Numbered from the stretch's first letter, positions 50,455 through 61,032 are shown. The stretch: 64,000 bases of DNA from Pseudomonas sp. GM50 (GCF_000282375.1 NZ_AKJK01000042.1:62001-126000), one strand, 5' to 3'. Notes: generated from the letters alone by a model not told the origin. Made by a program: numbers and translations.

Positions 50455-53400
50455 TACGGCAGCGTCGACAATGGAACGCGGTACAAGGCATCACCCGGTT
50501 CGGCATCGCCGAACCGCACCCAGTTGGCCAAGTCGTTGTGGAAGGTTTCGTAGAGGCGGATCTTCGAATCCAGCTCGTCGATAAAATCCTCCTGCTCGGC
50601 CACGCTCAGGGAAAGCCACAAATCCTGGGTCATGTTCAGCGATTTGCTGCGATAGGGCAGCCCTTCCAGGTACTCCCCCAGCACCCCGCCATCGGCCAGG
50701 TTGCCACCCTTGCGCAAGGCCGAGGGATCGCGGCTCATGTAGGCACTGGCACTGGCGATTTCCTGGAAGAAATTCTTCGGCGAGGTCTGGGTCTTGCGAG
50801 CGGCATCGACGATCAGTTTCAGCGATTGCTGCAAGTCATTGAGCTGCAACTTGGTCAGCATCACGCACACCTGGAACGCCGGCAGTGCCGGGTTGGTCAG
50901 GTCGCGGTCGGCGGTCCAGGCGCTGACCAGTTGCGGCGCCTGGCTGGCGGCTTTACGCCCCAGGAAGTCCATGTGCATCGCATAGCCGACGGCCGCCGAT
51001 TTGTCGCTCAGGCTCGGCGCGGCGCTCAGCAGCGGCACGGTTTGCGGCTTGTCGCTACGCACCTGATGCACCAGGTCGGCAAACACCGAACCGATCTCGT
51101 CCACCCGCTCACCGAACTTGCGTACATCGGCGCCCGGCACCGGAATGTACAGGTCGCCGATCTGCGGGTTGGCGTCGGCGGTCAGGGTGCGGTATTGGCT
51201 TTGCGCACCGCTGTGGGTTTTCTTGCCGGCATCGCTGAGCAGGTGCAAGGCGTAGATCTTGATCTGCTTGCCCAGCGCAGCCTGGCGCACTTCGGCCTCG
51301 TTCATTTGCGTGGCGGCATACGGGTCGTTCTTGCGCAAGGCACCGGCATCGGTGACCAACAGGATCAGGCGCCCGCCATAGCCGGACCAGTCCATGCCCT
51401 CGACTGCTTCCATCACACCGGCAAACGCATCTTCGTTGAACGAATGGCTCGAGACCGTGGACGCCTTGACCTGCCGCGCCAGGTCCATGAAGCGCTGTGG
51501 GTCGCGGCCTTGGTCCAGGGTGATCAAGGTCTTGGCGACGTATTCCAGGCCCGGGGTTTTCTGGGTGCTGCTGCGAAACCCCACCAGGCCGAAACTGACA
51601 CTGTCCTGCTCGCCCCGCTCGGCGATGCGGGTTTGCAGTTGGTGTACTACGTCGCGGACCTGATCGATGTAGGGCTGCATGGACACGGTGGTGTCAACGA
51701 CCAACACCACGGCGGTGCGGAACGCGTCGGCGTTAGCGGTAGTCATTGGCGTGTTGTTGGCAGTGACCTTCGGAGCATCACCGGGGTCGATGGACGCCAC
51801 GTTCAGCAACTGCACCGGCTGGCCGTTCTCATCGAAGCTCTCACGTGAATCGAAGATCGGTAACAGGTAAAACTGATTCTGCGGCACCGCACTGGCGGCC
51901 GGTTCCAGGGCCAGTACCTGCTGGTTGTCTTCGTGATTCTGCTGGGCCTTGAGCAACAGGTTTTTTGCCGCCGACGGATCTGCCAGCAGCCTCTCCACTT
52001 CGCCGGGCTGACGCAGGAACATCACCGGCGCGCGGCCGGAGCGTTCGGTGAACTTGAGCACCAGGCTTTGCTTCCAGTCGCTGACTTGCGCGGCCGGCAA
52101 CCAGCCGTCACTGCGCCCGTCGGTGGCGGCGCCGACACGCAGCCACGGGCTGCCATCAACCTCTTTGCGCTGATAGACGTAAAGCACGGAAAACGCCGGC
52201 AAGGCCTTGTCAGGGGTGGCCCCCGGTTCGCTGGCGAGTTTCGCCCCCGGCTTGCTGAGTACCCGCTGGAACAAGGTTTTTTTGCCGGCCATCAGCAGCG
52301 GCCGCTGTCCGCCATCGACCTCCGTCGCCACGGGAGGGTTTACGGGTGGCGCCACGGTCGGCGGCGGGCTGCCCGGCGGTGCCGAAACCACCGGCACCTT
52401 GGCGTCGGCCTCGGCTTCGACGTCACCGGACAGCCACCAATAACCCGCGCCACCCAAGACCAGCGCCACGGCCACCGCGACGGCGGCGAGTGCGAACACC
52501 GGCCCCTTTCGCTGCTCCGAGACCGTGGACGACGGCGTCGGCTTCACAGTCGGCGCAACAGGATTGGATCGAGGTTGTGGCTGCGCGGGGCCGGTCGGTA
52601 TATCGATGGACACTGGAGTCAGTCCCGCCAGGTCATTGCTCACCGCAATCGGTACTACCGGAATTGGCAACGGCCGGATCGTGGTCGCTTCAACCGATTC
52701 CCGAGGCAGATTATCCAGCGCCTGCAACAGCGCCGCTGCATCCGCGAAACGGTCGGCCGGATCCTTGGCCAACAGCTTGCGCAGCACCTCTTGATAGCGA
52801 CCGTGGTGCACTGGCAGCTCCGGCAACGGTTCTGTCAAATGCGCCAGGGCCGTTGAGAGTGCGTCGTTGCCGGTATACGGCAGTTTGCCAACGAGGATTT
52901 CGTAGAGCACCACGCCCAGGGCATAAAGATCGGCTCGGCCATCGATATCCTGGCCGCGCGCCTGTTCGGGGCTCATGTAGCTGGGAGTACCGACAGCGAA
53001 ACCGGCCTGGGTGAACTGGGTGCGGTCGTCCATGGACTTGGCGATGCCAAAGTCGGAGAGCACCGCCGTGCCATCGGCGCGGAACAGAATGTTTGCCGGT
53101 TTGACGTCGCGATGAACCAGCCCCAGCCCATGGGCATAGCCCAGGGCCGAAGCGATATGACGGATGTAGATCAGGCCCTGTTCCGGCGTCAGGCCGGCGG
53201 CGATGCGCTCCTTGAGCGTGCCGTTGGGCAGGAATTCCATGGCCATGTAATACAGTTCACCGACATGGCCGATGTCATGGATGGTGACCGTATGCGGGTG
53301 AGACAGGCGCGCCAGGGTTTTACCTTCGCGCAGGAAGCGCTCGCAGAAACTCGGGTCGGCCGCCAGCGCGGCGGCCATGACCTTCAAGGCCACCTTGCGC

Positions 53401-53504
53401 TCCAGCGAGCGCTGGGTCGCCAGGTAAACGCTGGCCATGGCGCCTTCGCCGATCTCGCCGTCGATGTCATAGCCGGGGATCAGAATGTTCACGGTGGGGT
53501 TCAT
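50454..53504 (-). CDS. ppkA: PpkA, membrane serine/threonine kinase activating the HSI-I T6SS
   Basis: A 1016-residue protein. The cytoplasmic kinase domain (about 10-265) has GEIGEGAMASVY, catalytic Lys41, HRDVKPANIL at 131-140 and DFG at 151-153. A Pro-rich linker and a single TM helix (336-358) follow. The periplasmic part has SH3-like repeats and a vWA-like domain starting near 600 (VVLVVDTTVSMQPYID, with Asp604 in the MIDAS-type motif). PpkA phosphorylates Fha1 and promotes T6SS assembly (known in P. aeruginosa). It overlaps pppA by 4 bases. Confidence 0.95.
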   Translation of the reverse strand: MNPTVNILIPGYDIDGEIGEGAMASVYLATQRSLERKVALKVMAAALAADPSFCERFLREGKTLARLSHPHTVTIHDIGHVGELYYMAMEFLPNGTLKERIAAGLTPEQGLIYIRHIASALGYAHGLGLVHRDVKPANILFRADGTAVLSDFGIAKSMDDRTQFTQAGFAVGTPSYMSPEQARGQDIDGRADLYALGVVLYEILVGKLPYTGNDALSTALAHLTEPLPELPVHHGRYQEVLRKLLAKDPADRFADAAALLQALDNLPRESVEATTIRPLPIPVVPIAVSNDLAGLTPVSIDIPTGPAQPQPRSNPVAPTVKPTPSSTVSEQRKGPVFALAAVAVAVALVLGGAGYWWLSGDVEAEADAKVPVVSAPPGSPPPTVAPPVNPPVATEVDGGQRPLLMAGKKTLFQRVLSKPGAKLASEPGATPDKALPAFSVLYVYQRKEVDGSPWLRVGAATDGRSDGWLPAAQVSDWKQSLVLKFTERSGRAPVMFLRQPGEVERLLADPSAAKNLLLKAQQNHEDNQQVLALEPAASAVPQNQFYLLPIFDSRESFDENGQPVQLLNVASIDPGDAPKVTANNTPMTTANADAFRTAVVLVVDTTVSMQPYIDQVRDVVHQLQTRIAERGEQDSVSFGLVGFRSSTQKTPGLEYVAKTLITLDQGRDPQRFMDLARQVKASTVSSHSFNEDAFAGVMEAVEGMDWSGYGGRLILLVTDAGALRKNDPYAATQMNEAEVRQAALGKQIKIYALHLLSDAGKKTHSGAQSQYRTLTADANPQIGDLYIPVPGADVRKFGERVDEIGSVFADLVHQVRSDKPQTVPLLSAAPSLSDKSAAVGYAMHMDFLGRKAASQAPQLVSAWTADRDLTNPALPAFQVCVMLTKLQLNDLQQSLKLIVDAARKTQTSPKNFFQEIASASAYMSRDPSALRKGGNLADGGVLGEYLEGLPYRSKSLNMTQDLWLSLSVAEQEDFIDELDSKIRLYETFHNDLANWVRFGDAEPGDALYRVPLSTLP

Positions 53505-54232
53505 GAAGGCACCTTCACGACGATGACGGTGATGTTGTCCGGAGCACCACGCATCAGGCCCAGGGACACCAGGCTGCTGGCGATTTCACCGGGTTCGTCG
53601 TGGCTCAGCACCTCGCTGATTTCATGGTCCTCGACGGTCTTGGTCAGCCCATCGCTGCACAGCAGGTAACTGTCGCCAGGCATCAACAGCAGATCGACCT
53701 TCGCCAGCTCCAGTTGCGCCCCTACCCCAACAGCGCGGGTGACAATATTGGACCGTGGATGCACCCGGGCTTCAGCTTCGCTGAGCAGGCCGCTGTCCTG
53801 CAGATCCTGAACGTAACTGTGGTCCCGCGAGATGCCTTCGAGCAGGCCGTCACGCAGGCGATACAAACGGCTGTCACCCGCCCACAAGCACACTCCGCGC
53901 AAGTCACGCGTCACCAACGCCACCACGGTGCTGCCCATCATGGTCACGCCGCGGTTGGCGGTTTCTTCACGCACGGCGGCGTTGACCCGCAGCAGGTCGG
54001 TTTTCAGCGCCGCGACGTATTCATCCAGCGAACGGCCTACGGCAACGTTGCGCAGGCTATCGACGATCAGGCTGCTGACGTAGTCGCCCGCCGCGTGCCC
54101 GCCCATGCCATCGGCGACCACCCACAGGCCGTTTTCCGGCCGGTCCAGGCAAGCGTCTTCGTTAACCTGGCGGACCATGCCGACATGGCTCTTGCTTGCG
54201 GACTTGAACGTCTTTCCAACGCGTGAACACAT
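53501..54232 (-). CDS. pppA: PppA, PP2C phosphatase antagonising PpkA
   Basis: A 243-residue PP2C phosphatase. Motifs VRQVNEDACLDRPENGLWVV, DGMGGHAAGDYVS, TMMGSTVVALV, AVGVGAQLELAKV and LLCSDGLTKTV are intact. It dephosphorylates Fha1 and switches off T6SS assembly. tagF ends directly before its start (aaggtg upstream of ATG 54232). Confidence 0.95.
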   Translation of the reverse strand: MCSRVGKTFKSASKSHVGMVRQVNEDACLDRPENGLWVVADGMGGHAAGDYVSSLIVDSLRNVAVGRSLDEYVAALKTDLLRVNAAVREETANRGVTMMGSTVVALVTRDLRGVCLWAGDSRLYRLRDGLLEGISRDHSYVQDLQDSGLLSEAEARVHPRSNIVTRAVGVGAQLELAKVDLLLMPGDSYLLCSDGLTKTVEDHEISEVLSHDEPGEIASSLVSLGLMRGAPDNITVIVVKVPS

Positions 54233-54883
54233 CTACACAACACCTTCTTGGCCGAGCAAAAATTGCGCAAAATCAGCGGCGGCCGGCAGGCCCTGGCACC
54301 GCAATAAAGCAGGGGCGATACGCTCCGAACCCTGGCCCCACCACAGGCTTGCGCCTTCGCAGGCCAGTTCGGCAAGCGCGGTCATTCGCGCCTTCGGGTC
54401 GGTGGCATCAAAACGATGCAGGCCGGCAAAACGGCTGCTTGGCGCGCGTGACAGGCAAGCCGGGCTGCCCAGCGTCTCCAGCCCTGCACCGAAGGCTTCG
54501 AAGCTCGCCTCCACGCTCAACGTGCTCAACAGCAATTGCTCGACTTGCTCAAACCAGACATCCGAGCCGCCCACCACCGACGCCGGATCAGCGTCGTGAT
54601 CCAGCAGCACCGCGACGGTCAGCGGAAAATACCGGCCAACCCGATCGATGCTCGGCATCACCACCCCAACGGCGGCCTGCGGCCCACACACACCGGGCCC
54701 GAGCATGAAGCGCCACAGCGGACTGACCAGATAGGCATCCAGCCAACGGTCCCCGAGGCTCTGGCTGGCGAGCAGGCCCGCCGCCAGCCACGAATCCCAG
54801 GGGCCGATAAAACTCTGCGGCAAGCCACGGCTGACAAAGTCCCCGCGACTGGCCAACTTTCCATAGAAGCCTGGCGTGCTCAT
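54233..54883 (-). CDS. tagF: TagF, T6SS post-translational repressor
   Basis: A 216-residue protein with the TagF (DUF2094) start GFYGKLASRGDFVSRGLPQSF and the conserved segments WDSWLAAGLLASQ and VVMPSIDRVGRYFPLTV. In P. aeruginosa TagF holds the T6SS in the off state independently of PppA. Its ATG overlaps the tssM stop (ATGA). It is not fused to PppA here, although fusions occur in other species. Confidence 0.95.
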   Translation of the reverse strand: MSTPGFYGKLASRGDFVSRGLPQSFIGPWDSWLAAGLLASQSLGDRWLDAYLVSPLWRFMLGPGVCGPQAAVGVVMPSIDRVGRYFPLTVAVLLDHDADPASVVGGSDVWFEQVEQLLLSTLSVEASFEAFGAGLETLGSPACLSRAPSSRFAGLHRFDATDPKARMTALAELACEGASLWWGQGSERIAPALLRCQGLPAAADFAQFLLGQEGVV

Positions 54884-57800
54884 AAACGCTCCGGCAGGCT
54901 GAAACCGCTGAGCACACGGCTCTTGAACGGGTTGAAGGCACTGTTGGCCCGCAGCTCATAAGAGACGCTGGCGCCGTCGACCCGCAACCGCAGGTTGAAG
55001 CGATCCGGCGAGTTGCCGGCGGTCAGGTCCGATTGTTCCAACAGGCGGAACCAGGCCCAGGGCCCGTCCAGGGTGATGCCCGATCGACCGCTGGACGAGG
55101 GCGGCATGATCGAGATCCGCACCACGCCGATGCTGCCGGGGTTGGGCCATTGCATGGAGGTGGGGCGACTCGGGCCGTGGTCGTAGCTCAATTGCTGGCC
55201 GTCGAGGTCGAGCAAAAACTGGGTGATGGTGGCGTCCATCGCCACTGGCTTGAGTTCGAAGCGCACCATCGGCTGGGTGCCGCCGGAACGGAAAAACGCA
55301 TCCCGGATGGTCGCTGCCCGCTGGAAGGTTTGCAGCACGCCCGGGGCGATGCCGAGCTTCTGTGCGGCGCCCGGTTGCCAACGCCAGGCCTGGGTCGAGG
55401 TATCCACGTACGGCTGCAGGTATTTGCGGAAATAGTTGTCCATCACCCCGCCCACGCCGAAGAACTGGCCAAAATCATCCAGGGTCGCGTCCCGCGCACT
55501 GCCCGGCGACATCGGATAGCGCCCGGCTAGCGACTGGCGATAGATGTTCACCACTTCACTGGTCCAGGCCGCGTTCAGTTGATTGCGTACCCCGCCCATC
55601 ATGCTGTTGGTGGTGGAGTTGACCACCGATTTGACTAGGCCCTGCACCAGTGGCGGCTGACGTTCGGCGTTGAGGCTGACCCGTGTCGCGGCCGCTGCGG
55701 CCTGGTTCTTGGCTTCGCCGAGCAAGGCGTCGCCGCTGGCGCCGACCATGGCACTGACCTGCACATACAGGGCGTTCATGTCGGCCAGCAGGCCGTCAAT
55801 GGCCGCCGGTTCGCCTTCGTTTTTGCTGACGATGCGGTTGAGTTCGGCAAAATGCGCGGTGATTGGATCTTCACTGGCATCCGCTGTGTTTTGCGTCGCC
55901 TGCTCCTGGCCGAGCAAAGTGCCCAAGCGCTCCTTGAGCTTGTCGACCCCGCCCTCCACCGGCGCGCCCTTGGCGGCCAGCAGGCGTTCTTCCTGTTGCA
56001 GGTCGGTTTCCTTCGCCACCGCTACCAGCAGTTTTTTCAACGGCGAGGTCGGGCCGGAAATCACCCGCAACACATCGGCGGCCTGGGCCACGCTGGTGAT
56101 CGGCACGAAGTCGATATCAGCCAGCAAGGCGTCCCACTGGCGCTGGTAATCCTGGAAGTACAGGCGGCGCACGTCGGCGGCCAGGCTGACGACGTTCTGT
56201 TGTTCTGCCTGGTCGCGACCGAGCACCCACTGCTCCTCGGCCAGAGTGCCGGTCTGGTTCAGGCTGGTCAGCAAAAACCCTTGGCGGTAACCCTTGGCCG
56301 TGAAGAAGCCGCTCAAGGGTTCGCCCAGCGGCTTGCCGCTCTTGCGGCTGAACACCAGCGCGGCATCACGCCCGGCCGCTTCGTTGATACGAAAGTCCGG
56401 GATGCCGTCCGGCAGTTTCTGCCGCTTGACCCGGTCATAGACGCGCTGGGCCACCGGCAGCTGCTGCAACTGCCGACGCAGATCGTCGATCAGGCGCGGG
56501 TCCAGACGTGCGGTGGGCGGATGGCGCTCGAACAGCGCCTGCAAGTGCTCCTCCAGGGCCAGACGCTGCTCGGCCGGCAAGTCGCGCGGCAGGCTGCGAT
56601 CCCAATCCAGGGCGATCCACGCCTTGATGAAGTCGGCATCGTAATGCTCGCTGTCGGCGAGCATCAGGTAGGCCTTCAAGCCTTCGTAAAGGAAGTCCGA
56701 ATTGCCGCCGCCGTGCAGTTGCTCTTCGATGCGCGTGAGCAAGCGTGGCGCGAAGACCGCGATCAACAACTTGCGATAGACGCTGCCAGACTCGGCTTCA
56801 AGCATGTCGCCCTGATACAGGCCCAGGCCTTCGGCCCAGTTCGGCGAATCGTCGGCCAGGTGCTTTACCGCGTTGAGCAAAGGCAACACTGCAAGCACGT
56901 CCCGTTGTGCCGGGCTGAGGTTCTGCACGGACTGGCCCAGGGGTGCAACTTTCTGATCGACTTGCGCGATATACGCCTGGTTGGCGCGGTAACTGACCCA
57001 CCACAAGGTCCCGACCACCAGTACCAGCACCACGGTCGAGGCCAGCACGCCCCGGGCAATCCACTTGCGTCGGCGTTCGACTTTCGGGTTAACCCCCACC
57101 AGTCCACGCTCGGCAAAGGCCACGGCGCTGAAGAGTTTTTCGATGAAGTAACTGCGCCCGGTGCCGTTCTGGCGCGCCAGGTGCTGGCGGTCCAGGTTCA
57201 TGCTCTGGGCCATGGAGCCGATCAGCCGGTCAATAGGGCTGCCTTCCTGGGTGCCGCTGGTGAAATACACCCCGCGCAACAGCACCCGCTCTTCAAAGGC
57301 GTTGGGTTTGAATACGCCCTCAAGGAAGCTTTGCAGGCAATCTTTCAACGCGCCGAACTGTTGCGGGAAGCCGTAGATCAGATCGCGCCGCGCCGGGTCG
57401 CGTTCCTGTTGCAAACGCTCCACCAAACGATCGTTGAGGCGCTGTTCCAGGCCAGTGAATTCGCTTTGCAGATGAGCCAGTGGGCTGTCATTGTTTTTAC
57501 CGTCGTCCAGGGCAAAGGTCATACCCCAGACCTGCGCTCGCTCTTCCTTGCTCAGGGTATCGAAATACTCCATGAACCCAGGCACCAGATCGAGCTTGGT
57601 CAGCATCAGGTAGATCGGAAAGCGCACGCCCAGTTGCGTGTACAGCTCCTGGATACGCAGGCGGATCGCGGCGGCATGGGCAGCGCGCTCGGCGTCGCTG
57701 CCCAGCAGCAGGTCGGAGAGGCTGATGGCGATAAACGCGCCATCGATCGGACGCCGGGCCCGCTGTTTTTTCAACAGGCCGAGAAAACCCAGCCACGCGG

Positions 57801-58380
57801 CTTTATCGACTGTCGCGTCGCTGTCCTGGGTGGTGTAGCGCCCTGCGGTGTCGAGCAGCACGGCCTGATCGGTAAACCACCAATCGCAATTGCGCGTGCC
57901 ACCAACGCCGCGTACCGCCCCGGCGCCCAACTGCGCCGCCAACGGAAAATGCAGCCCGGAATTGACCAGCGCCGTGGTCTTGCCTGAACCCGGCGGGCCG
58001 ATGATCACGTACCACGGGAGCTCGTACAGGTTACGGCGCTCGTCACCGCCCAGCTTGGCTTTCTTCAACAGCGCCAAGGCTTCGTCCATGCGCTGGCGCA
58101 GGGTTTCGAGCTCCTCAGAGGTGGCGATGCTGGTCGGGTCTGGCGGGGTTTGCGCCGCCAGGCTGCGCATGACTTCGGCGGCCTGACGGCGCGCCTGGAT
58201 AATGCGAAACACCCGGTAGGCGATCCACACCGCGAACACCAGAATGATCAGCGCCCAGCGCCGGCCTTCGGGCACCAGGAATTCAAGCAGCGGCCCGACA
58301 AACCAGATGATCAGGCTCAGGGCGATCAGCCCCAGCAACGGAATGACCCAGCGGATGATAAAACTGAAAAACGCCTTCAC
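54880..58380 (-). CDS. tssM: TssM (IcmF1), membrane-complex protein of the HSI-I T6SS
   Basis: A 1166-residue IcmF protein. N-terminal TM helices (about 8-30 and 42-60), Walker A GPPGSGKTT at 128-136, Walker B-type region AVLLDTAGRYT, a TM near 455 (GVLASTVVLVLVVGTLWWVSY) and a periplasmic region ending in the TssM C-terminal domain (SFEL, SYELRANSAF). The start is GTG 58380, which overlaps the tssL stop (GTGA); the longer frame to 58563 is antisense-like sequence inside tssL. It is a distant paralog of the TssM at 22518-26057. Confidence 0.95.
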   Translation of the reverse strand: MKAFFSFIIRWVIPLLGLIALSLIIWFVGPLLEFLVPEGRRWALIILVFAVWIAYRVFRIIQARRQAAEVMRSLAAQTPPDPTSIATSEELETLRQRMDEALALLKKAKLGGDERRNLYELPWYVIIGPPGSGKTTALVNSGLHFPLAAQLGAGAVRGVGGTRNCDWWFTDQAVLLDTAGRYTTQDSDATVDKAAWLGFLGLLKKQRARRPIDGAFIAISLSDLLLGSDAERAAHAAAIRLRIQELYTQLGVRFPIYLMLTKLDLVPGFMEYFDTLSKEERAQVWGMTFALDDGKNNDSPLAHLQSEFTGLEQRLNDRLVERLQQERDPARRDLIYGFPQQFGALKDCLQSFLEGVFKPNAFEERVLLRGVYFTSGTQEGSPIDRLIGSMAQSMNLDRQHLARQNGTGRSYFIEKLFSAVAFAERGLVGVNPKVERRRKWIARGVLASTVVLVLVVGTLWWVSYRANQAYIAQVDQKVAPLGQSVQNLSPAQRDVLAVLPLLNAVKHLADDSPNWAEGLGLYQGDMLEAESGSVYRKLLIAVFAPRLLTRIEEQLHGGGNSDFLYEGLKAYLMLADSEHYDADFIKAWIALDWDRSLPRDLPAEQRLALEEHLQALFERHPPTARLDPRLIDDLRRQLQQLPVAQRVYDRVKRQKLPDGIPDFRINEAAGRDAALVFSRKSGKPLGEPLSGFFTAKGYRQGFLLTSLNQTGTLAEEQWVLGRDQAEQQNVVSLAADVRRLYFQDYQRQWDALLADIDFVPITSVAQAADVLRVISGPTSPLKKLLVAVAKETDLQQEERLLAAKGAPVEGGVDKLKERLGTLLGQEQATQNTADASEDPITAHFAELNRIVSKNEGEPAAIDGLLADMNALYVQVSAMVGASGDALLGEAKNQAAAAATRVSLNAERQPPLVQGLVKSVVNSTTNSMMGGVRNQLNAAWTSEVVNIYRQSLAGRYPMSPGSARDATLDDFGQFFGVGGVMDNYFRKYLQPYVDTSTQAWRWQPGAAQKLGIAPGVLQTFQRAATIRDAFFRSGGTQPMVRFELKPVAMDATITQFLLDLDGQQLSYDHGPSRPTSMQWPNPGSIGVVRISIMPPSSSGRSGITLDGPWAWFRLLEQSDLTAGNSPDRFNLRLRVDGASVSYELRANSAFNPFKSRVLSGFSLPERL

Positions 58381-59675
58381 TCGACCCCCTCCGCCAATAC
58401 TGTGATTTCGACCCGACGGTTGCGTGCGCGGCCCTCTGTTGTAGCGTTCGAGGCCAACGGTTCGGTGTCGCTGCGGCCTTCGGCGCTGAAGCGTTCGGGC
58501 TGGCCGGTCTTGGCTGAAAGGATTTGCAGTACCGAATTGGCCCGCGCCTCGGACAAGGCCCAATTCGATGGAAACCGCAAGGTGGCAATCGGGCGATTGT
58601 CACTGTGGCCGGTCACCCGGACCTGGCCCTTGACCTTGCGAACGGCATCGGCGATGCGCAGCATCAGCGGCTGGAAATTGTCGACGATGCTGGCGCTGCC
58701 CGAGGCGAACAGCTCATCGCCACGGATGGTCACCACTGAACGGTCAACGGCATCTTCCACAGCGACCCGACCGGCCTTGATTTCATCGGCGAGGAAGCCC
58801 GCCAGGCGGGGACGCTCGATCAGTTTCGGTTGCACCACCGGACGGTCGATGGCCTGCACCGGGATCTCGCCCAGCGCATGGATATTTTTAAACACCGGCT
58901 CGGCATCGGCGGCCAGTTTCAAGCGCAGGCCGAATAGCAGTGCCAGCAGCAACGCCACGCCGATGGCCACGGCGATCCAAGGCGGCATGAATTGCGCCAG
59001 CCGGTCGCGGGCCACGGTGACGCCGCGCCAATGGGGCGACAGTTCACGCTCATAATCGCCACGGGCGCTGCGGATGACTGCACTGGTGCGTTCACGCAAG
59101 GCTTCCAGTTGGCTGCGACCGTCGTTCATGACCCGATAACGCCCTTCGAAACCCAGGCACATGCACAGGTACAACAGCTCCAGCAGATACAAACGTTCGC
59201 GGGGGCTTTGCAGGCAATGTTCCAACAGCTGGAACACCTTCTCGCCGCCCCAGGCTTCGTTGTGCACGGTGATCAGCAGGCTCTGTTTGCCCCAGTCACT
59301 GGCACCACCCCACGGTGTACTCAACACTGCTTCATCCAGGGCGGTGCACAAGGCGTAACGGGCCAGCAACACATCGTTGCGCACCACGCCGGCAGACTCG
59401 GCGCGCTCCTCGAACTGGCGCAGGTAGGCCAGTAATTGCGCGCGCAGGCTCGCCGGTGCCGGGTGGGCAATGGTGTTGCGCAAGCGGGTCAGCAAAGCCA
59501 GCAACGGGCCAGCGGCGCTCTCCAGGGGGTTGAGACCTTCGGCCTTGCCGATCAAAAGCGGCGCGGCCGGCATCGAAAGTGGCGCGGCCTGGGCGCGACC
59601 AGCCTCCGGGCGGACCGGGTCAGCGCCACGGCCACCGGGTGTCGGCATGAATTGGGTACGATCGTCGTTGCTCAT
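58377..59675 (-). CDS. tssL: TssL with OmpA-like domain, HSI-I type
   Basis: A 432-residue TssL. The cytoplasmic DotU domain (LLALLTRLRNTIAHPAPAS, ALCTALDEAVLSTPWGGASDW, CLGFEGRYRVMNDG) is followed by a TM (PPWIAVAIGVALLLALLFGL) and a C-terminal OmpA/PAL peptidoglycan-binding domain (from ~320: VRVTGHSDNRPIATLRFPSN, LSEARANSVLQIL, GRARNRRVEI). It is the extended TssL type, in contrast to the 291-residue TssL of the first cluster. Coupled to tssM by an overlapping stop/start. Confidence 0.95.
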   Translation of the reverse strand: MSNDDRTQFMPTPGGRGADPVRPEAGRAQAAPLSMPAAPLLIGKAEGLNPLESAAGPLLALLTRLRNTIAHPAPASLRAQLLAYLRQFEERAESAGVVRNDVLLARYALCTALDEAVLSTPWGGASDWGKQSLLITVHNEAWGGEKVFQLLEHCLQSPRERLYLLELLYLCMCLGFEGRYRVMNDGRSQLEALRERTSAVIRSARGDYERELSPHWRGVTVARDRLAQFMPPWIAVAIGVALLLALLFGLRLKLAADAEPVFKNIHALGEIPVQAIDRPVVQPKLIERPRLAGFLADEIKAGRVAVEDAVDRSVVTIRGDELFASGSASIVDNFQPLMLRIADAVRKVKGQVRVTGHSDNRPIATLRFPSNWALSEARANSVLQILSAKTGQPERFSAEGRSDTEPLASNATTEGRARNRRVEITVLAEGVE

Positions 59676-59681
59676 TGCGGT

Positions 59682-61016
59682 TTATCCTCGGATCGCCCAG
59701 AAAGCCAGGTTCAGCCCCGGGAATTGCCCCGCTATGTAGAACGCAAAACCGCCGGAGTTGGCCAGTTGCTGCCAATGCTCGCTGCCCCGGTCCAGTTCGT
59801 AATAAGTGGAGCCGGCGTGATACGGGATCTGCCGTGGCGCCACCGGCAGCGGCAGCAGGCCAATGCCCGGTAATTGCAGGTTGACCAGGTTGCGGATGTG
59901 CTCCACCGAGCCGACTTTGCTCTGTTGGCCGAAGTGGCCGCGCAGGGTTTCGGCGGGCACGTCGGCGCGCACCACCAGGATGAAGCTGGCGCTGTCGAGC
60001 AGGGACTTGTCGGCCAGCATCGCGACGTGGACGCCATAGGCTTTTTCGACGATCGGAATCGGCGTGGCCTTGCTGTCGATCAGCATCGACAGCGCCTCAC
60101 GCAGCGCTTGCATCACCGGCGCGAAACTCAGCGCCAAGTCATCGTGCTGGTACTGCGGGTATTCCTGGGGTCGCCGCCCGGAAGCGGTAAAGGTCGAGAA
60201 CTCGCCGGCCAGACTCACCAACTCGCTGTAGAACCGCTCGGGGTGCAACGGGCTCAATTGGCTCAAGTGCTGGATCAACGGCTGGGCACGGTTGACCAGT
60301 TGCAGCAGCATGAAATCGGCAATCTCCGAGGCACCGCCGGCACCGGACGCCACCACCCGCCCGGCGAGGGCTTCGCCGCGCTGATGCAGCAGGCCCAGCA
60401 GTTCGCTGCGAAACGCGGCCAGGGGATTGGAGGCGACCACATCCAGCAGCGGCGGGATGTAAGTGTCGTCGAGCACCAAGGCTCGGTCGGCGCGTTTCTC
60501 CTTGATTCGTACCAGGCCGATGGCGGCGTAGTCGCTGATGCCATCCTGAGCTACCAACAATCGCAGCGCCCTCGAGCCCACGGCCACGGGGGCCTGGTTT
60601 TCGAACGGCGCGTTGTCGTCCCGTACTTCGCGAACCTGGCTCACGTAGCGCGCAGCGCCCAAGGCTTCGCCTTCGTCAACGGTATCGCGCGCACCGGCGC
60701 GCTTGAGTGGCAAGGCCAGGTACACCAAGCCATCGCGCAGGTTGTCATCGACATTCAGCGGGCTCGGCGCCAGGTCATCCTGGGGAATGTTGAATGGCGT
60801 GCCGTCCGGCAACAGGCCCCGCGCCGAGATAATCGCCAGTTTGCCCTGGGCCAGCAGGCCCTGGTCGATCAGCAATTCGGAGAAACCCCAGGCGCCGGCC
60901 GACAACGGGCGGCTCCGGGCGTCGATGAGGTTCTCCAGGTAACGGTCATGCTGCTGAAAGTGCTGCGTTCCAATGAACATGCCTTCCGACCAGACCACAC
61001 GATTGTTCCAGGACAT
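59682..61016 (-). CDS. tssK: TssK, baseplate protein of the HSI-I T6SS
   Basis: A 444-residue TssK with the N-terminal signature NRVVWSEGMFIGTQHFQQHDRYL and C-terminal PVAPRQIPYHAGSTYYELDR. ATG 61016 is chosen because the frame upstream to 61130 overlaps tssJ and encodes improbable Cys/Pro-rich sequence. It lies 16 bases after tssJ. Confidence 0.95.
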   Translation of the reverse strand: MSWNNRVVWSEGMFIGTQHFQQHDRYLENLIDARSRPLSAGAWGFSELLIDQGLLAQGKLAIISARGLLPDGTPFNIPQDDLAPSPLNVDDNLRDGLVYLALPLKRAGARDTVDEGEALGAARYVSQVREVRDDNAPFENQAPVAVGSRALRLLVAQDGISDYAAIGLVRIKEKRADRALVLDDTYIPPLLDVVASNPLAAFRSELLGLLHQRGEALAGRVVASGAGGASEIADFMLLQLVNRAQPLIQHLSQLSPLHPERFYSELVSLAGEFSTFTASGRRPQEYPQYQHDDLALSFAPVMQALREALSMLIDSKATPIPIVEKAYGVHVAMLADKSLLDSASFILVVRADVPAETLRGHFGQQSKVGSVEHIRNLVNLQLPGIGLLPLPVAPRQIPYHAGSTYYELDRGSEHWQQLANSGGFAFYIAGQFPGLNLAFWAIRG

Positions 61017-61032
61017 GGGGGGCTCCGATTGC